A DNA stretch of 64,000 nt. Origin: Alphaproteobacteria bacterium. Its GTDB lineage: Bacteria; Pseudomonadota; Alphaproteobacteria; GCA-2731375. The stretch lies in NCBI GenBank assembly GCA_016776605.1, contig JADHTB010000018.1:1-64000 (forward strand), given 5' to 3'. Numbering within the stretch: the first letter of the stretch is position 1; each line of letters starts with the position of its first letter. The position numbers and the translations under genes were made by a program. Below the pieces are notes generated by a model. That model saw only the letters and a list, made by a program, of their open reading frames with translations. It had not been told where the DNA came from and did no database searches. Shown piece by piece: positions 8,651 to 19,217 of the stretch.

Positions 8651-10746
8651 TTGGGTCGGCTCCATGGGCGGTTACCCCGATCATCATTGGCGCCTTCAAC
8701 GCTGATCACGCCGTCCCGCCAGCGCACGGCGATGGCGCCGCGCCGCCATAAATCGAAACGATCAATCACCATCTCCGCCGATGGACAATGAAACCGAACC
8801 GGCACCGCCGACAAGACCAGATCGGCGATGCGGCAATCATCCTCCAACGCCCTGGCGTCGCGGACGAAACCCACGGAACTGCCTTCGTGTTCCAGCGTAC
8901 AGCCCAATCGATCACACCGCATGATCCGGTCATCGCTCACCGACTTATCAGCACCCCAGCGGCGCAACCAGGTGGACAAGACAATATTTTTGCGGCGATA
9001 GGGCGCGGCCACCAACACCCTGCCATCGGGCAGACGGGCCGCCATGGCCTTGCCACGGCCATCAATTAAAATATCCGGTGGATTACCCATCATCGCCAGG
9101 GCGACACCAAAGGCCATGGCCAAAAGGCCGCCATACCGCCACCTGCCCCGCCATAGACATAGCCACAATCCGCCCAAGGTCATGACCGCCAGCGCAAAAA
9201 TAGAAAATGCCGGCACCAGGGTCACGGCCCCCGGCCAGCCGGCGACCGTATGGGCCACCGCCAAAATAAACTGGATGGCATAGCCCATGGGCACCAGGGC
9301 CAACTGCTCCCAACCAAACGGCAACAACAGAAAAGCGGCCAGGGCGCACGGCATCACCCAAAGGGCGGTCAGCGGCACCGCCAGCAAATTGGCGGCCAGG
9401 CCATACATCGCGACGCGATTGAAATGAAACAAGGCATTGGGCGACGTCGCAATGCTGGCTACCAGCGTGGTCAGCAATACCGCGCCCACATAAAGCCACA
9501 ATCGTTTGGCCCGCCCGCCATCCGCACGCCAGCGCACCATGACCGGGCCCAGGCCCTCGTAAATCGCGGTCAATCCCACCACGGCGGCGAATGACATCTG
9601 GAAACTGACAGATAGCAGGCTTTCCGGTGCCCAGAGCAAGACCGCCACCGCCGCCCAAGCCAGCAAGCGGAAGGAAATAGCCACCCGGTCCAGCATCACG
9701 GCGAGCATGACCAGGGCCAACATCAGAAAGGCCCGCTGGGTTGGCACCGTTCCTCCCGTCAACAGCATATAGGCGAAGGCGCCGATCAACGCGATTGCCG
9801 CGGCCCATTTCTTGATCGGCGCGCGCAAGGCCAGGGCTGGAACCAGAGCCAACAGAAAGCGCAGGACAAAAAACAGCCAGCCGGCGATCAACCCCACATG
9901 CAACCCGGAGATGGCCAGCAAATGGGCCAGACCGGCATCGCGCATGGCCTGCAGACTGGCTTCCGGGATGGCGCCCCTGTCACCGGTCATCAAGGCCGCC
10001 GCCACCGCCCCCACCTCGCCTGGCAAGGTGGCGCGTAAATGATTTGCCAAAGCGTGCCGCCAAACGCCAATACGGGCGCTAAAAGTGGTGAAACCATTCC
10101 GCGCCGCGGCACGTATAACCTGGGGCCGCGATACGCCATAGCCGACGGCACCGATCTCCTTAAACCAGGCGGCGCGGGCAAAATCATACGCCCCCGGTGC
10201 CGCCGGCCCGGCGGGTGGCATCAGCACGGCGCGCAACTGCACCCGGTCACCGACCCCGATGATCGGTTGCTCTTTAAAGCGCAAGGTAATCCGGACCAGA
10301 CGGGGCGCCCGCCAATTGGGTCGGTTGGCAATTTCGTTGTCCCGTAAGGAGATGCGGAGGCCATGGGGCCGCGTCTCTATCTTGGCGATGGTGCCCATCA
10401 AACTCACCGGACCCAATTTTTTGGCTATGATCGGGCCGGCGACACGGGCGCTACGGTCCTGTGCGGCCCAAAAGCCCAGCGCCAGGGCCAGCAGGGCCAA
10501 AAGCGCAAGCAGGACATAACCGTGGCGGCGCAGCGCCCAGGCGGCGCAGGCCAGGGCCCCGGCCGCAGCCGGGCCTACGTACCAGGCAGGCTCGTTGGGC
10601 AGCGAGAAGTAGAGCGCGATCCCAGCCGCCAGCAGCACCGGCAGCCATAGCGGCCAGCGCTCTCGCTCCGCCACGAAAGCCCCGACGAAAGCTGTTGCGA
10701 GGCGGATTGTTGGCCTCCGCCAAAATGATGTGATAGATAACGCCAC
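8602..10746 (-). CDS. comEC: ComEC/Rec2 family DNA-uptake membrane protein
   Basis: ComEC forms the inner-membrane channel for single-stranded DNA import in competent bacteria; many alphaproteobacteria keep it without known competence. The 714 residues contain an N-terminal soluble region after two membrane helices (residues ~30-110), then the competence domain with MTGDRGAIPEASLQAMRDAG and LLAISGLHVGLIAGW and about eight further helices. The C-terminus (residues ~560-690) resembles the degenerate metallo-hydrolase-like tail of alphaproteobacterial members, without an HxHxDH motif. The GTG start at 10746 lacks a clear ribosome-binding site. The last 15 residues (ARSKKIRSDPQKKSN) and the stop are read from a dispersed repeat. 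It diverges from gltX across only 36 bp. Confidence 0.9.
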   Translation of the reverse strand: MALSITSFWRRPTIRLATAFVGAFVAERERWPLWLPVLLAAGIALYFSLPNEPAWYVGPAAAGALACAAWALRRHGYVLLALLALLALALGFWAAQDRSARVAGPIIAKKLGPVSLMGTIAKIETRPHGLRISLRDNEIANRPNWRAPRLVRITLRFKEQPIIGVGDRVQLRAVLMPPAGPAAPGAYDFARAAWFKEIGAVGYGVSRPQVIRAAARNGFTTFSARIGVWRHALANHLRATLPGEVGAVAAALMTGDRGAIPEASLQAMRDAGLAHLLAISGLHVGLIAGWLFFVLRFLLALVPALALRAPIKKWAAAIALIGAFAYMLLTGGTVPTQRAFLMLALVMLAVMLDRVAISFRLLAWAAVAVLLWAPESLLSVSFQMSFAAVVGLTAIYEGLGPVMVRWRADGGRAKRLWLYVGAVLLTTLVASIATSPNALFHFNRVAMYGLAANLLAVPLTALWVMPCALAAFLLLPFGWEQLALVPMGYAIQFILAVAHTVAGWPGAVTLVPAFSIFALAVMTLGGLWLCLWRGRWRYGGLLAMAFGVALAMMGNPPDILIDGRGKAMAARLPDGRVLVAAPYRRKNIVLSTWLRRWGADKSVSDDRIMRCDRLGCTLEHEGSSVGFVRDARALEDDCRIADLVLSAVPVRFHCPSAEMVIDRFDLWRRGAIAVRWRDGVISVEGANDDRGNRPWSRPKARSKKIRSDPQKKSN

Positions 10747-10782
10747 CCGTCATCATAGGCCGACAACCTGGAACTCAAAAGC

Positions 10783-12183
10783 ATGTCAGTGATTACCCGT
10801 TTCGCCCCCTCCCCCACCGGCTTCCTGCATATTGGCGGAGCCCGCACGGCGCTGTTCAATTGGCTGTTCGCTAAACATCATGGCGGCCACATGCTGCTGC
10901 GCATCGAGGATACGGACCGGGCGCGCTCGACCGAGGCGGCGGTGACGGCAATCCATGACGGCCTGCACTGGCTGGGCCTGGATTGGCAAGGCGAGCCGAT
11001 CTCGCAGTTTGCCCGCGCCAACCGTCATGCGGAGGTCGCCCAGCAGCTGCTGGCCCAGGGCAAGGCCTATCATTGCTATTGCACCCCGGCGGAATTGGCT
11101 GAAATGCGCGAAACGGCCAAGGCCGAGGGACGTTCCATGCGCTATGACGGCCGTTGGCGAGACCGCGATCCGGGCGCAGCGCCAACCGATGGCGCACCGG
11201 TGATCCGCCTGAAAGCACCACAGAGCGGCGCCACGACCATCGATGACCTGGTGCAGGGCCAGATCACGGTGCAGAATGCCGAGATGGACGATATGGTGCT
11301 GCTGCGCGCCGATGGCTCTCCAACCTATATGCTGGCAGTCGTAGTTGACGATCATGATATGGCCATCAGCCATATCATTCGCGGCGACGACCATCTGACC
11401 AACGCCATTCGCCAACGGCAGATCTATGACCTGATGGGCTGGACCGCGCCGCACTTCGCCCATATTCCCCTGATCCATGGCGCCGACGGCGCCAAACTGT
11501 CAAAACGCCACGGCGCCCTGGGGGTAGAGGCCTACCGGGACATGGGCATACTGCCCGCCGCGCTGCGCAATTATCTGCTGCGCCTGGGCTGGAGCCACGG
11601 TGATGACGAGATAATAGAGACCGAACAGGCGATCGCCTGGTTTGATCTGGATGGGGTGGGCAAGTCCGCCGCGCGTTTCGATATTACCCGGCTGGAAAAC
11701 CTTAACAGCCATTATGTCCGCGGCATGGACGAGGGCGAGCTGTGCCGGTTGCTGGCTGACCAGTTACACCAAACCCTGAAGCGGGATTTAAGTGCAATCG
11801 AGCTGGCACGCTTGCCGCTGGCCATCGGCGCTTTGAAAGAGCGCGCCAAGACCCTGGTCGAGCTGGCTGACAAAGCTCAATTCCTGGTCGCCAGCCGGCC
11901 CCTGATTATGGAGGAAAAAGCCGCCAGTCAGCTGACCGGCGAGGCCCCGGCGCTATTGGCCCTGGGGCATGCCTGCCTGCAATCGGTTGAGGACTGGAAC
12001 CTGGATAATGTAACGGCGGCTATTCGCGGCCTGGCCGAAGCGGAGAATTTAAAGCTGGGAAACCTGGCCCAGCCGTTGCGTGCCGCCCTGACGGGTAGGA
12101 ACGCCTCGCCCGGCATATTCGAGGTATTATATTTTCTGGGACGCCAGGAAAGTCTGGACCGGATCGGCGATTACCTAGAGTAA
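10783..12183 (+). CDS. gltX: Glutamyl-tRNA synthetase
   Basis: This class I synthetase charges tRNA-Glu. The 466 residues carry the HIGH-type motif [16 protein letters not shown] near the N-terminus, [12 protein letters not shown], and a KMSKS-type KLSKRHGA at about residue 240, followed by an all-helical anticodon-binding domain. Alphaproteobacteria often have two gltX genes and lack GlnRS, using Glu-tRNA(Gln) and GatCAB; which paralogue this is cannot be decided here. It diverges from comEC and precedes gltA. Confidence 0.95.
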   Translation: MSVITRFAPSPTGFLHIGGARTALFNWLFAKHHGGHMLLRIEDTDRARSTEAAVTAIHDGLHWLGLDWQGEPISQFARANRHAEVAQQLLAQGKAYHCYCTPAELAEMRETAKAEGRSMRYDGRWRDRDPGAAPTDGAPVIRLKAPQSGATTIDDLVQGQITVQNAEMDDMVLLRADGSPTYMLAVVVDDHDMAISHIIRGDDHLTNAIRQRQIYDLMGWTAPHFAHIPLIHGADGAKLSKRHGALGVEAYRDMGILPAALRNYLLRLGWSHGDDEIIETEQAIAWFDLDGVGKSAARFDITRLENLNSHYVRGMDEGELCRLLADQLHQTLKRDLSAIELARLPLAIGALKERAKTLVELADKAQFLVASRPLIMEEKAASQLTGEAPALLALGHACLQSVEDWNLDNVTAAIRGLAEAENLKLGNLAQPLRAALTGRNASPGIFEVLYFLGRQESLDRIGDYLE

Positions 12184-12249
12184 GGAAAGTATATTCACTT
12201 TTTGTTCCGTGTGACAAAATCCACCCTACGCTATTCGCATTGCCTCCGC

Positions 12250-12255
12250 TATAAT
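12250..12255 (+). promoter_or_regulatory. Candidate gltA -10 box
   Basis: A perfect TATAAT stands about 85 bp before the gltA start, between gltX and gltA. The -35 position at 16-17 bp spacing is poor (TACGCT), so the promoter may need an activator or may be a chance match. Confidence 0.4.
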
Positions 12256-12338
12256 GGCGACAGCATCGACTGAATTCACTAAAGTGCCGGCTCTGAGTTA
12301 GGTTGAGTTGGCCAATTATTAAGGACTGGAGAGATTCC

Positions 12339-13628
12339 ATGGCGGAAAAAACAATTTCCCTTGGCGGTGCGAATGGGGGCGTAGAGTTTCCAATCATGAC
12401 CGGCACATTGGGCCCGGATGTGATCGACATTCGCAAGTTGTATGGCCTGACTGACCAATTCACCTACGATCCCGGCTTCACCTCGACAGCGAGCTGTGAA
12501 AGTAAAATCACCTTTATCGATGGCGAAAAAGGCGTTTTGCTTCATCGGGGCTATCCGATTGACCAGTTAGCGGAACAAAGCGACTTCCTGGAAGTCTGTT
12601 ATCTTTTGTTGAACGGCGAACTGCCGAACATTGTGCAGAAAGATGAATTCGTGCACGACATCACATACCATTCCATGGTGCACGAACAATTGGCCCAGTT
12701 TTACCGTGGCTTCCGCCGGGATGCCCACCCCATGGCTATTATGGTTGGGGTCGTCGGGGCGCTATCGGCGTTTTATCATGACAGCACGGACATCGATGAT
12801 CCGCACCAACGCATGGTTGCCTCTTATCGGTTGATCGCGAAAATGCCAACCATCGCTGCCTGGGCCTACAAGTATTCCATTGGCCAGCCGTTCATGTATC
12901 CGCGCAACGATCTCTCTTATGCCGAAGATTTCCTGCACTTGATGTTCGCGGTGCCATGCGAGACCTATCAAATGAATCCGGTGGTGGCCAAGGCCATGGA
13001 CCGGATCCTGATCCTGCATGCGGATCACGAACAGAACGCCTCGACCTCTACCGTGCGTACCGCCGGATCCTCGGGTGCCAATCCCTTTGCCTGCATTGCC
13101 GCCGGCATCGCCTCGCTTTGGGGCCCGGCACATGGCGGCGCCAACGAGGCCGTGTTGAATATGCTGGGCGAGATTGGCGATATTGACAACATTCCCAGGG
13201 CTTTGGAGCGGGCCAAGGATCCCGACGACAGCTTCCGCCTGATGGGTTTTGGCCACCGGGTCTACAAGAACTACGACCCGCGCGCCAAGGTCATGCAGGC
13301 GACCTGCCACGAAGTGCTGCAGGAACTGGGGGTGAATGATCCGCTGTTGAAGCTGGCCATGGAGTTGGAAAAAATTGCCCTCAGCGATCCCTATTTCGTG
13401 GACCGCAAACTCTATCCCAATGTGGATTTTTATTCGGGCATCATCCTTCGCGCCCTGGGTTTCCCGACCTCCATGTTCACGGTAATTTTTGCTCTGGCGC
13501 GCACGGTTGGTTGGGTCGCGCAATGGACCGAAATGATCGAAGACAACGCACAGAAAATCACCCGGCCGCGGCAACTCTATACCGGCCTGACGGAACGGCC
13601 CTTCATGCCCCTAGACAAACGGACCTGA
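12339..13628 (+). CDS. gltA: Citrate synthase
   Basis: GltA condenses acetyl-CoA and oxaloacetate at entry to the TCA cycle. The 429 residues are of the large hexameric proteobacterial type. Visible elements are [40 protein letters not shown] and [14 protein letters not shown], carrying the active-site His and Arg residues, with the Asp in the NVDFYSG region. ATG 12339 has GGAGAG just upstream; the earlier ATG/GTG options lack one. A clear terminator follows. Confidence 0.97.
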   Translation: MAEKTISLGGANGGVEFPIMTGTLGPDVIDIRKLYGLTDQFTYDPGFTSTASCESKITFIDGEKGVLLHRGYPIDQLAEQSDFLEVCYLLLNGELPNIVQKDEFVHDITYHSMVHEQLAQFYRGFRRDAHPMAIMVGVVGALSAFYHDSTDIDDPHQRMVASYRLIAKMPTIAAWAYKYSIGQPFMYPRNDLSYAEDFLHLMFAVPCETYQMNPVVAKAMDRILILHADHEQNASTSTVRTAGSSGANPFACIAAGIASLWGPAHGGANEAVLNMLGEIGDIDNIPRALERAKDPDDSFRLMGFGHRVYKNYDPRAKVMQATCHEVLQELGVNDPLLKLAMELEKIALSDPYFVDRKLYPNVDFYSGIILRALGFPTSMFTVIFALARTVGWVAQWTEMIEDNAQKITRPRQLYTGLTERPFMPLDKRT

Positions 13629-13663
13629 TAAAGCCGTCGAACAAACCTGCATACAACGAGAAA

Positions 13664-13690
13664 GGGCCCGCATTCGCGGGCCCTTTTTTT
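13664..13690 (+). terminator. Rho-independent terminator after gltA
   Basis: A perfect 8-bp GC-rich stem (gggcccgc / gcgggccc) with loop attc is followed by seven T. It is preceded by AAA on the 5' side, so it could work partly in both directions, towards gloA as well. Confidence 0.92.
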
Positions 13691-13703
13691 GTTTATCGGT
13701 CGC

Positions 13704-13866
13704 CTGGAGCGCTTTCAAAGAGAATGCGCTCAGACTCTAAATCATAGAGCAATTCCGAATTAATGAGAATCGCGAAGCGATTCTAAGTGATTGGAAAAAT
13801 TGCCCTAATTCTAAAGATCTGAGCAATTTCAGAATGAAAATGCTCTAGAGCAATTAAAAATTGCTC
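13704..13866. repeat. Dispersed repeat cluster, copy 4 (gltA/gloA junction)
   Basis: A module A hairpin (gagcgctttcaaagagaatgcgctc) is followed by a full module B (tagagcaattccgaattaat, core gaatcgcgaagcgattc), the ctaaagatct spacer, a second module A (gagcaatttcagaatgaaaatgctc) and a short gagcaattaaaaattgctc hairpin. It fills the space between two converging genes and stops beside the gloA stop codon. Confidence 0.87.
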
Positions 13867-13872
13867 TATGAT

Positions 13873-14277
13873 TTAGCTACGCTCGACCAACTCAATCATA
13901 TAACCATCCGGATCCTTGACGAAGGCGATGACCCGGGTGCCATGTTTCATGGGCCCGGCGGGTCGGGGGATCTCCGCCCCCGCTTTCGCCAGCGCCTCGC
14001 AGACCCCATACACATCTGCCGCGGCAATGGCGATATGGCCATAACCATCGCCCAGGGTATAGGGCTCCGCCTGATCCCAATTATGGGTCAGTTCGATCAC
14101 CGCGTTGTTTTCCTCGTCACCGTAGCCAACAAACGCCAGGGTAAATTTACCGCCCGGAAAGTCCGTCTTACGCAATAATTGCATACCCAACAGACGGGTA
14201 TAAAAATCCAGCGACTTGTCCAGATCCCTAACCCGCAACATGGTGTGCAGCAGGCGAAATCCATCATTTTCCGGCAT
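13873..14277 (-). CDS. gloA: Lactoylglutathione lyase (glyoxalase I)
   Basis: GloA isomerises the methylglyoxal-glutathione hemithioacetal to S-lactoylglutathione. The 134 residues form the usual two-module VOC fold. The four metal ligands are recognisable: His in LLHTMLRV, Glu in NAVIELTHNW, His in GYGHIAIA and Glu in YMIELVERS. The substrate-site PMKHGTRVIAF is also present. Its start overlaps the lpxB end by 14 bases, so it is the last gene of the long lipid A run. Confidence 0.95.
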   Translation of the reverse strand: MPENDGFRLLHTMLRVRDLDKSLDFYTRLLGMQLLRKTDFPGGKFTLAFVGYGDEENNAVIELTHNWDQAEPYTLGDGYGHIAIAAADVYGVCEALAKAGAEIPRPAGPMKHGTRVIAFVKDPDGYMIELVERS

Positions 14278-15460
14278 TGTCTTCTATCCTTCCAACAGAT
14301 CCATCAGCGATAATTTGTAGCACGGCGTCCGCCGCCCGCAAACTGGGCAAGGTGCCACCCTGCCCCAACATCTCGGCTACATCCGCCAGGGCTTCTCGTT
14401 GTCTCGACCGCTCGTCCGGGTCATCCAGTAATTTGGCCAAGGCTGCGGCAATGGGTTCTGCCCGGCAATCCTGCTGCAGGAATTCTGGTACCACCGCCTT
14501 TTTAGCCAGAATGTTGGGCAGGGCCACATGCGGTATGATCAGCATGCGGCGCACCAGCGCGGCGGTAAATGGATTAGTGCGATAAGCCACCACGGTGGGT
14601 ATGCCCCGCAGGGCCAATTCCAACGACACCGTGCCGGAGGCCGCCAGTGCCACATCGGCCGCCGCAAAGGCATCCGCCCGCCGGGCCGTGCCTTCAACCA
14701 GGTGGGTCGGTATGGGCCAGTCCGCTATGGCGGCGGCGACCACACCAGCCACTTGTTCAACGGTTGGAATGACGACTTGTAAACCGGGCCGCTGGGCATG
14801 CAACAGGGCGGCGACCTGGCCGAAAACCGGCAACAGACGGCTGACCTCGCCGACCCGGCTGCCCGGCAGCAAGGCCAGCACGGGAGCAGCGGAGGGTATC
14901 GCCAATCCGCGGCGAAACTCAGGCCCATTGCCCGGCGCCTCCGCCACGCCTTCGATGACCGGATGGCCGACAAAATCGCAGGGCAGATCATAGTCGCGAA
15001 AGAAGTCCGGCTCGAACGGTAGCAACGCCAGCAAATGGTCTATACGTCCCGCCAGATGACGCGCTCGTCCTGGCCGCCAAGCCCAAACCTGGGGCGCGAC
15101 ATAGTGAATCAAGGGTATCCCGTCGCCGGCCAAGCGTTTGGCCAGACGAAAGGAAAAGCCAGGCGCATCGATGGTGATCAAGGCTGATGGCCGGACCGTT
15201 TTCACATGCAGACAGGTTTCTCGAAGGCGGCGCAACAATAGGGGCACGCGCGGCAATATCTCCGCCAACCCCATGACCGATAGATCGGCAATGGGGAACA
15301 GGCTGTCCATACCCTCCCCCGCCATCTGCACGCCGCCAACGCCGCTGAATTTAAGTTCGCCGTGATGACGTTGACGCAGGGCGGCGATCAATCTTGCGCC
15401 TAAAACATCGCCCGATGCTTCACCCGCTACCAGAACGAAATGGCGTGCCTGCCCACTCAG
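14264..15460 (-). CDS. lpxB: Lipid-A-disaccharide synthase, apparent CTG start
   Basis: LpxB joins UDP-2,3-diacylglucosamine to lipid X to make the lipid A disaccharide at the inner membrane. Motifs include VMGLAEILPRVPLLLRRL, APGFSFRLAKRL, HYVAPQVWAWRPGRA, LPFEPDFFRDY, LALLPGSRVGEV and SGTVSLELAL. The usual N-terminus FVLVAGEASGDVLGARLI is encoded upstream of the first standard start (TTG 15391). The frame is closed by TGA 21 bases... immediately before a CTG at 15460-15458, and no ATG, GTG or TTG lies between. That CTG overlaps the lpxI TGA as CTGA and has a good ribosome-binding site (gggaga) about seven bases ahead. I therefore annotate a CTG start, 398 residues. A sequencing error or true ATG-to-CTG change are the alternatives. 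Confidence 0.88.
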   Translation of the reverse strand: MSGQARHFVLVAGEASGDVLGARLIAALRQRHHGELKFSGVGGVQMAGEGMDSLFPIADLSVMGLAEILPRVPLLLRRLRETCLHVKTVRPSALITIDAPGFSFRLAKRLAGDGIPLIHYVAPQVWAWRPGRARHLAGRIDHLLALLPFEPDFFRDYDLPCDFVGHPVIEGVAEAPGNGPEFRRGLAIPSAAPVLALLPGSRVGEVSRLLPVFGQVAALLHAQRPGLQVVIPTVEQVAGVVAAAIADWPIPTHLVEGTARRADAFAAADVALAASGTVSLELALRGIPTVVAYRTNPFTAALVRRMLIIPHVALPNILAKKAVVPEFLQQDCRAEPIAAALAKLLDDPDERSRQREALADVAEMLGQGGTLPSLRAADAVLQIIADGSVGRIEDNAGK

Positions 15461-16311
15461 GGTTCATCTCCCACGGTGACGCCACAGACAAAAATTCCAG
15501 CCGCGTCCGCCGCTTGCGCCACCGCCGCGCGATCGGTGACCAGGGCACCGCCGGCCTCCACCGCAATGCCTTTCAAGCCGGCCGCCGCCGCACCCCGTAC
15601 CGTGGGAACACCAATGGTAGGTAAATCAACCCGGCGTTCCTGATCAGGTTTGGCCCGTTTAACCAACACCCCGGCGCGAGGGCCGGTAGATCCGGAAAAT
15701 CCTTTTTGGGAAAACTGGCGACAACGTTGCAACATGGCGTCCGTGCCCTCGGCCGCCTCCACGGCCAGTACATAGCCATCCCGCACGACCACTGCCTGAC
15801 CGATATCCAGGCTGCCCAACAGGCCCACCACCTCCATCCCCCGATTGATATCGGCGCGGTCCCCGGCATCAGGTTCGTGGGCGCCAAAACTGCCCATGGG
15901 CGCGCCCAGGCTGGACATCACCGTCTCTGCCGCAAGCACATTGAAACCCTGCTGTTCCAGGTCATCCACGATCACTTTCATTAAAGCATCATCGCCCTGA
16001 CGGGCGGCCCGAATGACCTTTGGCAACAGCTTCGCGCCGTGCCAATCCGGCCGCAACTTGGAAAAATCCGGCCGTCCAACGGGTCCGATCAAAACCAGAT
16101 CCCGCACCTCGGCTTCCTTCAACAGCCGTATGGTGCGCCCCACCGCCGGTAGATCGACCCAAGCATGGGCAACCCCGCCGGTCACCGTGGCCGGTTCGGT
16201 TTCGCCGTTAAAGGCAATGATGAAGATTTCCCGTCCGGACGCCTGGCAGGCCTCGGCGATGCTGCGGGGCAATTCACCCCGCCCGGCAAGAATTCCCAGT
16301 TTAGGCGGCAC
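15457..16311 (-). CDS. lpxI: UDP-2,3-diacylglucosamine pyrophosphatase LpxI
   Basis: LpxI hydrolyses UDP-2,3-diacylglucosamine to lipid X plus UMP, replacing LpxH in most alphaproteobacteria. The 284 residues match the family (formerly DUF1009): start [56 protein letters not shown] and the C-terminal [18 protein letters not shown]. It overlaps lpxA by 11 bases upstream and lpxB by a few bases downstream, so the three are translationally coupled. Confidence 0.95.
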   Translation of the reverse strand: MPPKLGILAGRGELPRSIAEACQASGREIFIIAFNGETEPATVTGGVAHAWVDLPAVGRTIRLLKEAEVRDLVLIGPVGRPDFSKLRPDWHGAKLLPKVIRAARQGDDALMKVIVDDLEQQGFNVLAAETVMSSLGAPMGSFGAHEPDAGDRADINRGMEVVGLLGSLDIGQAVVVRDGYVLAVEAAEGTDAMLQRCRQFSQKGFSGSTGPRAGVLVKRAKPDQERRVDLPTIGVPTVRGAAAAGLKGIAVEAGGALVTDRAAVAQAADAAGIFVCGVTVGDEP

Positions 16312-17101
16312 GGTCCAATTTCGGCTGGCACAAGGCGCGGGATGAATCCGCCTGAATAAAGGCCACGATCTCCATCACCTGTTCATGCTCGGCGAACATC
16401 GCGGCGACATCGACAAGGCGCTCTTGCATGGTGCCTTCCTGGGCGAATAACAGACGATATGCAGCGCGCAGGCCATGGATTTCGTCTCGTGAGAAGCCGC
16501 GCCGTTTCAACCCAATTATATTCAGGCCACTCAAATAAGCCCGATTTCCCAACACCGAGCCATAGGGAATGACATCGCTTTCGATCGCCGATTTACCGCC
16601 AATCATGGCATGGCGGCCAATCCTGACGAATTGATGCACCGCCGACATACCGCCAACAATGGCATGGTCCTGAACTTCAACATGGCCGCCAAGTATGACG
16701 TTATTGACCAGAATAACATGGTCACCGACCTGGCAATCGTGCGCCAGATGCGCCCCGACCATGAACAGGCAGTTATTGCCAACCCGCGTGATCATGCCGC
16801 CACCGGAAGTGCCGGGATTCATCGTGACATGTTCGCGGATGACGTTGTTGGCGCCCAGGATCAATTCCGAGGGTTCGCCAGCGTATTTGGTATCCTGGGG
16901 TGGCGTACCGATCGCTGCGAACGGAAAGATGCGGTTGTTCGGTCCAATCGTCGTTCGGCCGGCAATCACGACATGGCTGTCGAGCACGACGCCATCGCCC
17001 AGGTTCGCTTCGGCCGAGACGATGCAGTATGGGCCGATCTGGACCCCTTCGCCCAATGCCGCACCATCTTCAACGATTGCGGTCGGATGGATTTTTGCCA
17101 T
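16301..17101 (-). CDS. lpxA: UDP-N-acetylglucosamine acyltransferase
   Basis: LpxA attaches the first 3-hydroxyacyl chain from ACP to UDP-GlcNAc. The 266-residue protein has an N-terminal left-handed beta helix of hexapeptide repeats ([14 protein letters not shown] and following) and a C-terminal helical bundle. The catalytic His lies in [24 protein letters not shown] and [14 protein letters not shown] are family signatures. It lies between fabZ and lpxI, in the classical order lpxD-fabZ-lpxA. Confidence 0.97.
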   Translation of the reverse strand: MAKIHPTAIVEDGAALGEGVQIGPYCIVSAEANLGDGVVLDSHVVIAGRTTIGPNNRIFPFAAIGTPPQDTKYAGEPSELILGANNVIREHVTMNPGTSGGGMITRVGNNCLFMVGAHLAHDCQVGDHVILVNNVILGGHVEVQDHAIVGGMSAVHQFVRIGRHAMIGGKSAIESDVIPYGSVLGNRAYLSGLNIIGLKRRGFSRDEIHGLRAAYRLLFAQEGTMQERLVDVAAMFAEHEQVMEIVAFIQADSSRALCQPKLDRAA

Positions 17102-17110
17102 TGCCCTATC

Positions 17111-17578
17111 CTACTCTTCTACCAACATGGCAGTGAAGCGGGCTTCGCTGCAAAGTTGGTCATCAACATAGACTTTACCCTGAAAGCGCCAGACGTTGCC
17201 CCTATTACGTTCCGTGGCAATATGAATTCGCATGCTGTCCCCCGGCACCACCGGGCGTCGAAAACGGCAATCATCAATGGACATGAAATAAAACAGATTA
17301 TCCCCCGTATCGGCGCCCATGGAGTGGATCACCATCACGGCCGCGGTCTGCGCCATGGCCTCGACCATCAACACCCCCGGCATGATGGGGCGCTGGGGAA
17401 AGTGCCCCTGAAATTGCGGTTCGTTTACGGTGACGTTCTTGATGCCAACGGCGGTTTCAGTGCCGACAATATCAACCACCCGGTCGATCATCAACATGGG
17501 ATAGCGGTGGGGTATCATTTCCATGATGCGGACAATATCGACAAGATCCGCCTGCCCGGATACCACGCCCTCAGTCAT
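17111..17578 (-). CDS. fabZ: 3-hydroxyacyl-ACP dehydratase FabZ
   Basis: FabZ dehydrates 3-hydroxyacyl-ACP, sharing the hydroxyacyl pool with LpxA and LpxD. The 155-residue hot-dog protein shows [14 protein letters not shown], the catalytic His in [14 protein letters not shown] and the catalytic Glu in [11 protein letters not shown]. Its start overlaps the lpxD stop as ATGA. Confidence 0.97.
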   Translation of the reverse strand: MTEGVVSGQADLVDIVRIMEMIPHRYPMLMIDRVVDIVGTETAVGIKNVTVNEPQFQGHFPQRPIMPGVLMVEAMAQTAAVMVIHSMGADTGDNLFYFMSIDDCRFRRPVVPGDSMRIHIATERNRGNVWRFQGKVYVDDQLCSEARFTAMLVEE

Positions 17579-18615
17579 CGTCCCTCGCCATCGTTATTTC
17601 CTTTGCTCTTTGCCAACCGGCGCAGGGTCGCTACCTGCCGAAAAAATTCCTTGATCGGCACCGCCGGCGAGCCACACAGGGTCGATCCTGGCGGCACGTC
17701 CGCCATGACACCGCTTTGCGCCGCCAATTGGACACCGTCACCAATATTGAGGTGCCCCGCCAAACCGACCTGTCCGCCCATCGCCACGAAATTACCGACC
17801 TTCGTGCTGCCCGAAATGCCGGTCATGGCGGCGATCACACAACCACGCCCCAATTCCACGTTGTGCCCGATCTGCACCAGATTATCAATCCAGCATCCAG
17901 GACCAATTACAGTATCGCGCATGGAGCCCCGGTCAATTGCAGTATTGGCGCCGATATCGCAATCATCACCGATCAGGACACGCCCGATCTGGGGTACTTT
18001 TACGTGACCATTGGGATCTATCGCAAAGCCGAAACCATCCTGGCCGATTCGCCCCCCTGGGTGCAAAGTTACCCGGTCACCGATCTGACAATGGGAGAGC
18101 GAGACACCTGCCCCCACGATGCAATCGTCGCCGAGGACGACAGCGGGGCCAATGGTCGCATTGGCGCCGATAACGCACCGGGCGCCAATTTCCGCACCGG
18201 CGGCGATCACGGCGCCAGCCGCGACCTGGCAATCAAGGCCCAGCATCGCCGTCTCATCCACCGTCGCCGCCGCTGAAACCCCGGCCAATGGCCGGGGCCT
18301 GGGATAGAAGGCCTGGGCGACCAGGGCGAAGGCGCGATAGGGTTGGTCGCTATGCAACAGCACCATGCCCTCGGGGGCCTGGCTGGCATATCGCGGGGCG
18401 ACAATACAGACGCCCGCCCGGCTGGCTGAAAAGGCACCTATATAGGCTTGATTATCAAGAAAACTTAGCTGCCCCGGGCCGGCTGTTTCCAAGGCGGCGA
18501 CATCTTCGATCAGCAGGTCAGCCGCGGCGGAACCACTTAATTCGATTTGGCCGATTGCCGCCAATTCAGCTAGCCGGAATGGCCCCTGCCGTTGAAAAAA
18601 TCTAGGATCAGCCAT
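17575..18615 (-). CDS. lpxD: UDP-3-O-acylglucosamine N-acyltransferase
   Basis: LpxD adds the N-linked 3-hydroxyacyl chain during lipid A synthesis. The 346 residues comprise a small N-terminal uridine-binding domain ([18 protein letters not shown]), a hexapeptide left-handed beta helix, and a C-terminal helix. The expected catalytic His lies in [15 protein letters not shown], and the Phe/Gly-rich [14 protein letters not shown] loop is conserved. The skp gene lies upstream, 23 bases away, in the order bamA-skp-lpxD. Confidence 0.97.
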   Translation of the reverse strand: MADPRFFQRQGPFRLAELAAIGQIELSGSAAADLLIEDVAALETAGPGQLSFLDNQAYIGAFSASRAGVCIVAPRYASQAPEGMVLLHSDQPYRAFALVAQAFYPRPRPLAGVSAAATVDETAMLGLDCQVAAGAVIAAGAEIGARCVIGANATIGPAVVLGDDCIVGAGVSLSHCQIGDRVTLHPGGRIGQDGFGFAIDPNGHVKVPQIGRVLIGDDCDIGANTAIDRGSMRDTVIGPGCWIDNLVQIGHNVELGRGCVIAAMTGISGSTKVGNFVAMGGQVGLAGHLNIGDGVQLAAQSGVMADVPPGSTLCGSPAVPIKEFFRQVATLRRLAKSKGNNDGEGR

Positions 18616-18638
18616 GACCCTCTAATGTCCATCCATCG

Positions 18639-19196
18639 CTATTGCGGCTTGGAAACGGTGACGGTGCGCAATTTTTGATTCAATCGATCCATCACCTCTT
18701 TAGTGATATCAAGCCCCCGGTCGGCAATCAAAACCTGTGAATTGTCCACCACAATGGTGTAGCCCTTTTCCTTCGTCAATATTTTGACGGTGGATATGAT
18801 GGCTCCTTGCAATTCGTCCGTGGCCGATTTAAGCGCCTTATCCAAGTTCCGCTTGAAATCCTGCCCCTGTCGTTGCGCCGTGATAACCTGGCTTTTGAAT
18901 TTTTGCCGTTTCTCTTCATAGGCCTCGGGACTGGAAACGTTGCGTTGGCGCTTCAATTCCGCCTCTATTTCGCGCAAACGACGCTCCTCTGTCTGGATCA
19001 AATCGCGAAAGCTGTCTGTGTATTGCTTGACCTGCCGGCGAATATCCTTGGCCGCATCCGATGCCTGCAGGATTTGTGCATAATCCAGTACCGCAATGAC
19101 GGCCTTCGGAATCGGTTCAGCCCGCGTACCGGCGCCCCCCAGCACGATGAACGGCAGGGCGAGAGCAAGAAGAGAGAGGGACGTTAGAAGACGCAT
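18639..19196 (-). CDS. skp: OmpH/Skp family periplasmic chaperone
   Basis: Skp holds unfolded outer-membrane proteins in the periplasm and delivers them to BamA. The 185 residues begin with a Sec signal peptide (MRLLTSLSLLALALPFIVLG, likely cleaved near GTRAEP), then a short strand (AVIAVLDYAQIL), a long charged coiled-coil (residues ~50-130, rich in Arg/Glu/Lys/Gln) and the closing strand YTIVVDNSQVLIADRGLDIT. Its position directly after bamA supports the call. Confidence 0.94.
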   Translation of the reverse strand: MRLLTSLSLLALALPFIVLGGAGTRAEPIPKAVIAVLDYAQILQASDAAKDIRRQVKQYTDSFRDLIQTEERRLREIEAELKRQRNVSSPEAYEEKRQKFKSQVITAQRQGQDFKRNLDKALKSATDELQGAIISTVKILTKEKGYTIVVDNSQVLIADRGLDITKEVMDRLNQKLRTVTVSKPQ

Positions 19197-19217
19197 GCTT
19201 ATTCATCCAAAGCAGAA

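Noticed and set aside
13704..13866. Second intrinsic terminator after gltA/gloA
   Set aside because: The hairpins are the dispersed repeat, AT-rich and without a T tract; the clear terminator is at 13664-13690.
15391..15393. TTG start for lpxB
   Set aside because: Would remove the conserved VAGEASGD glycine-rich segment encoded in frame upstream.
16610..18007. 465-codon plus-strand ORF
   Set aside because: Lies antisense to lpxA, fabZ and lpxD, all with full family motifs.
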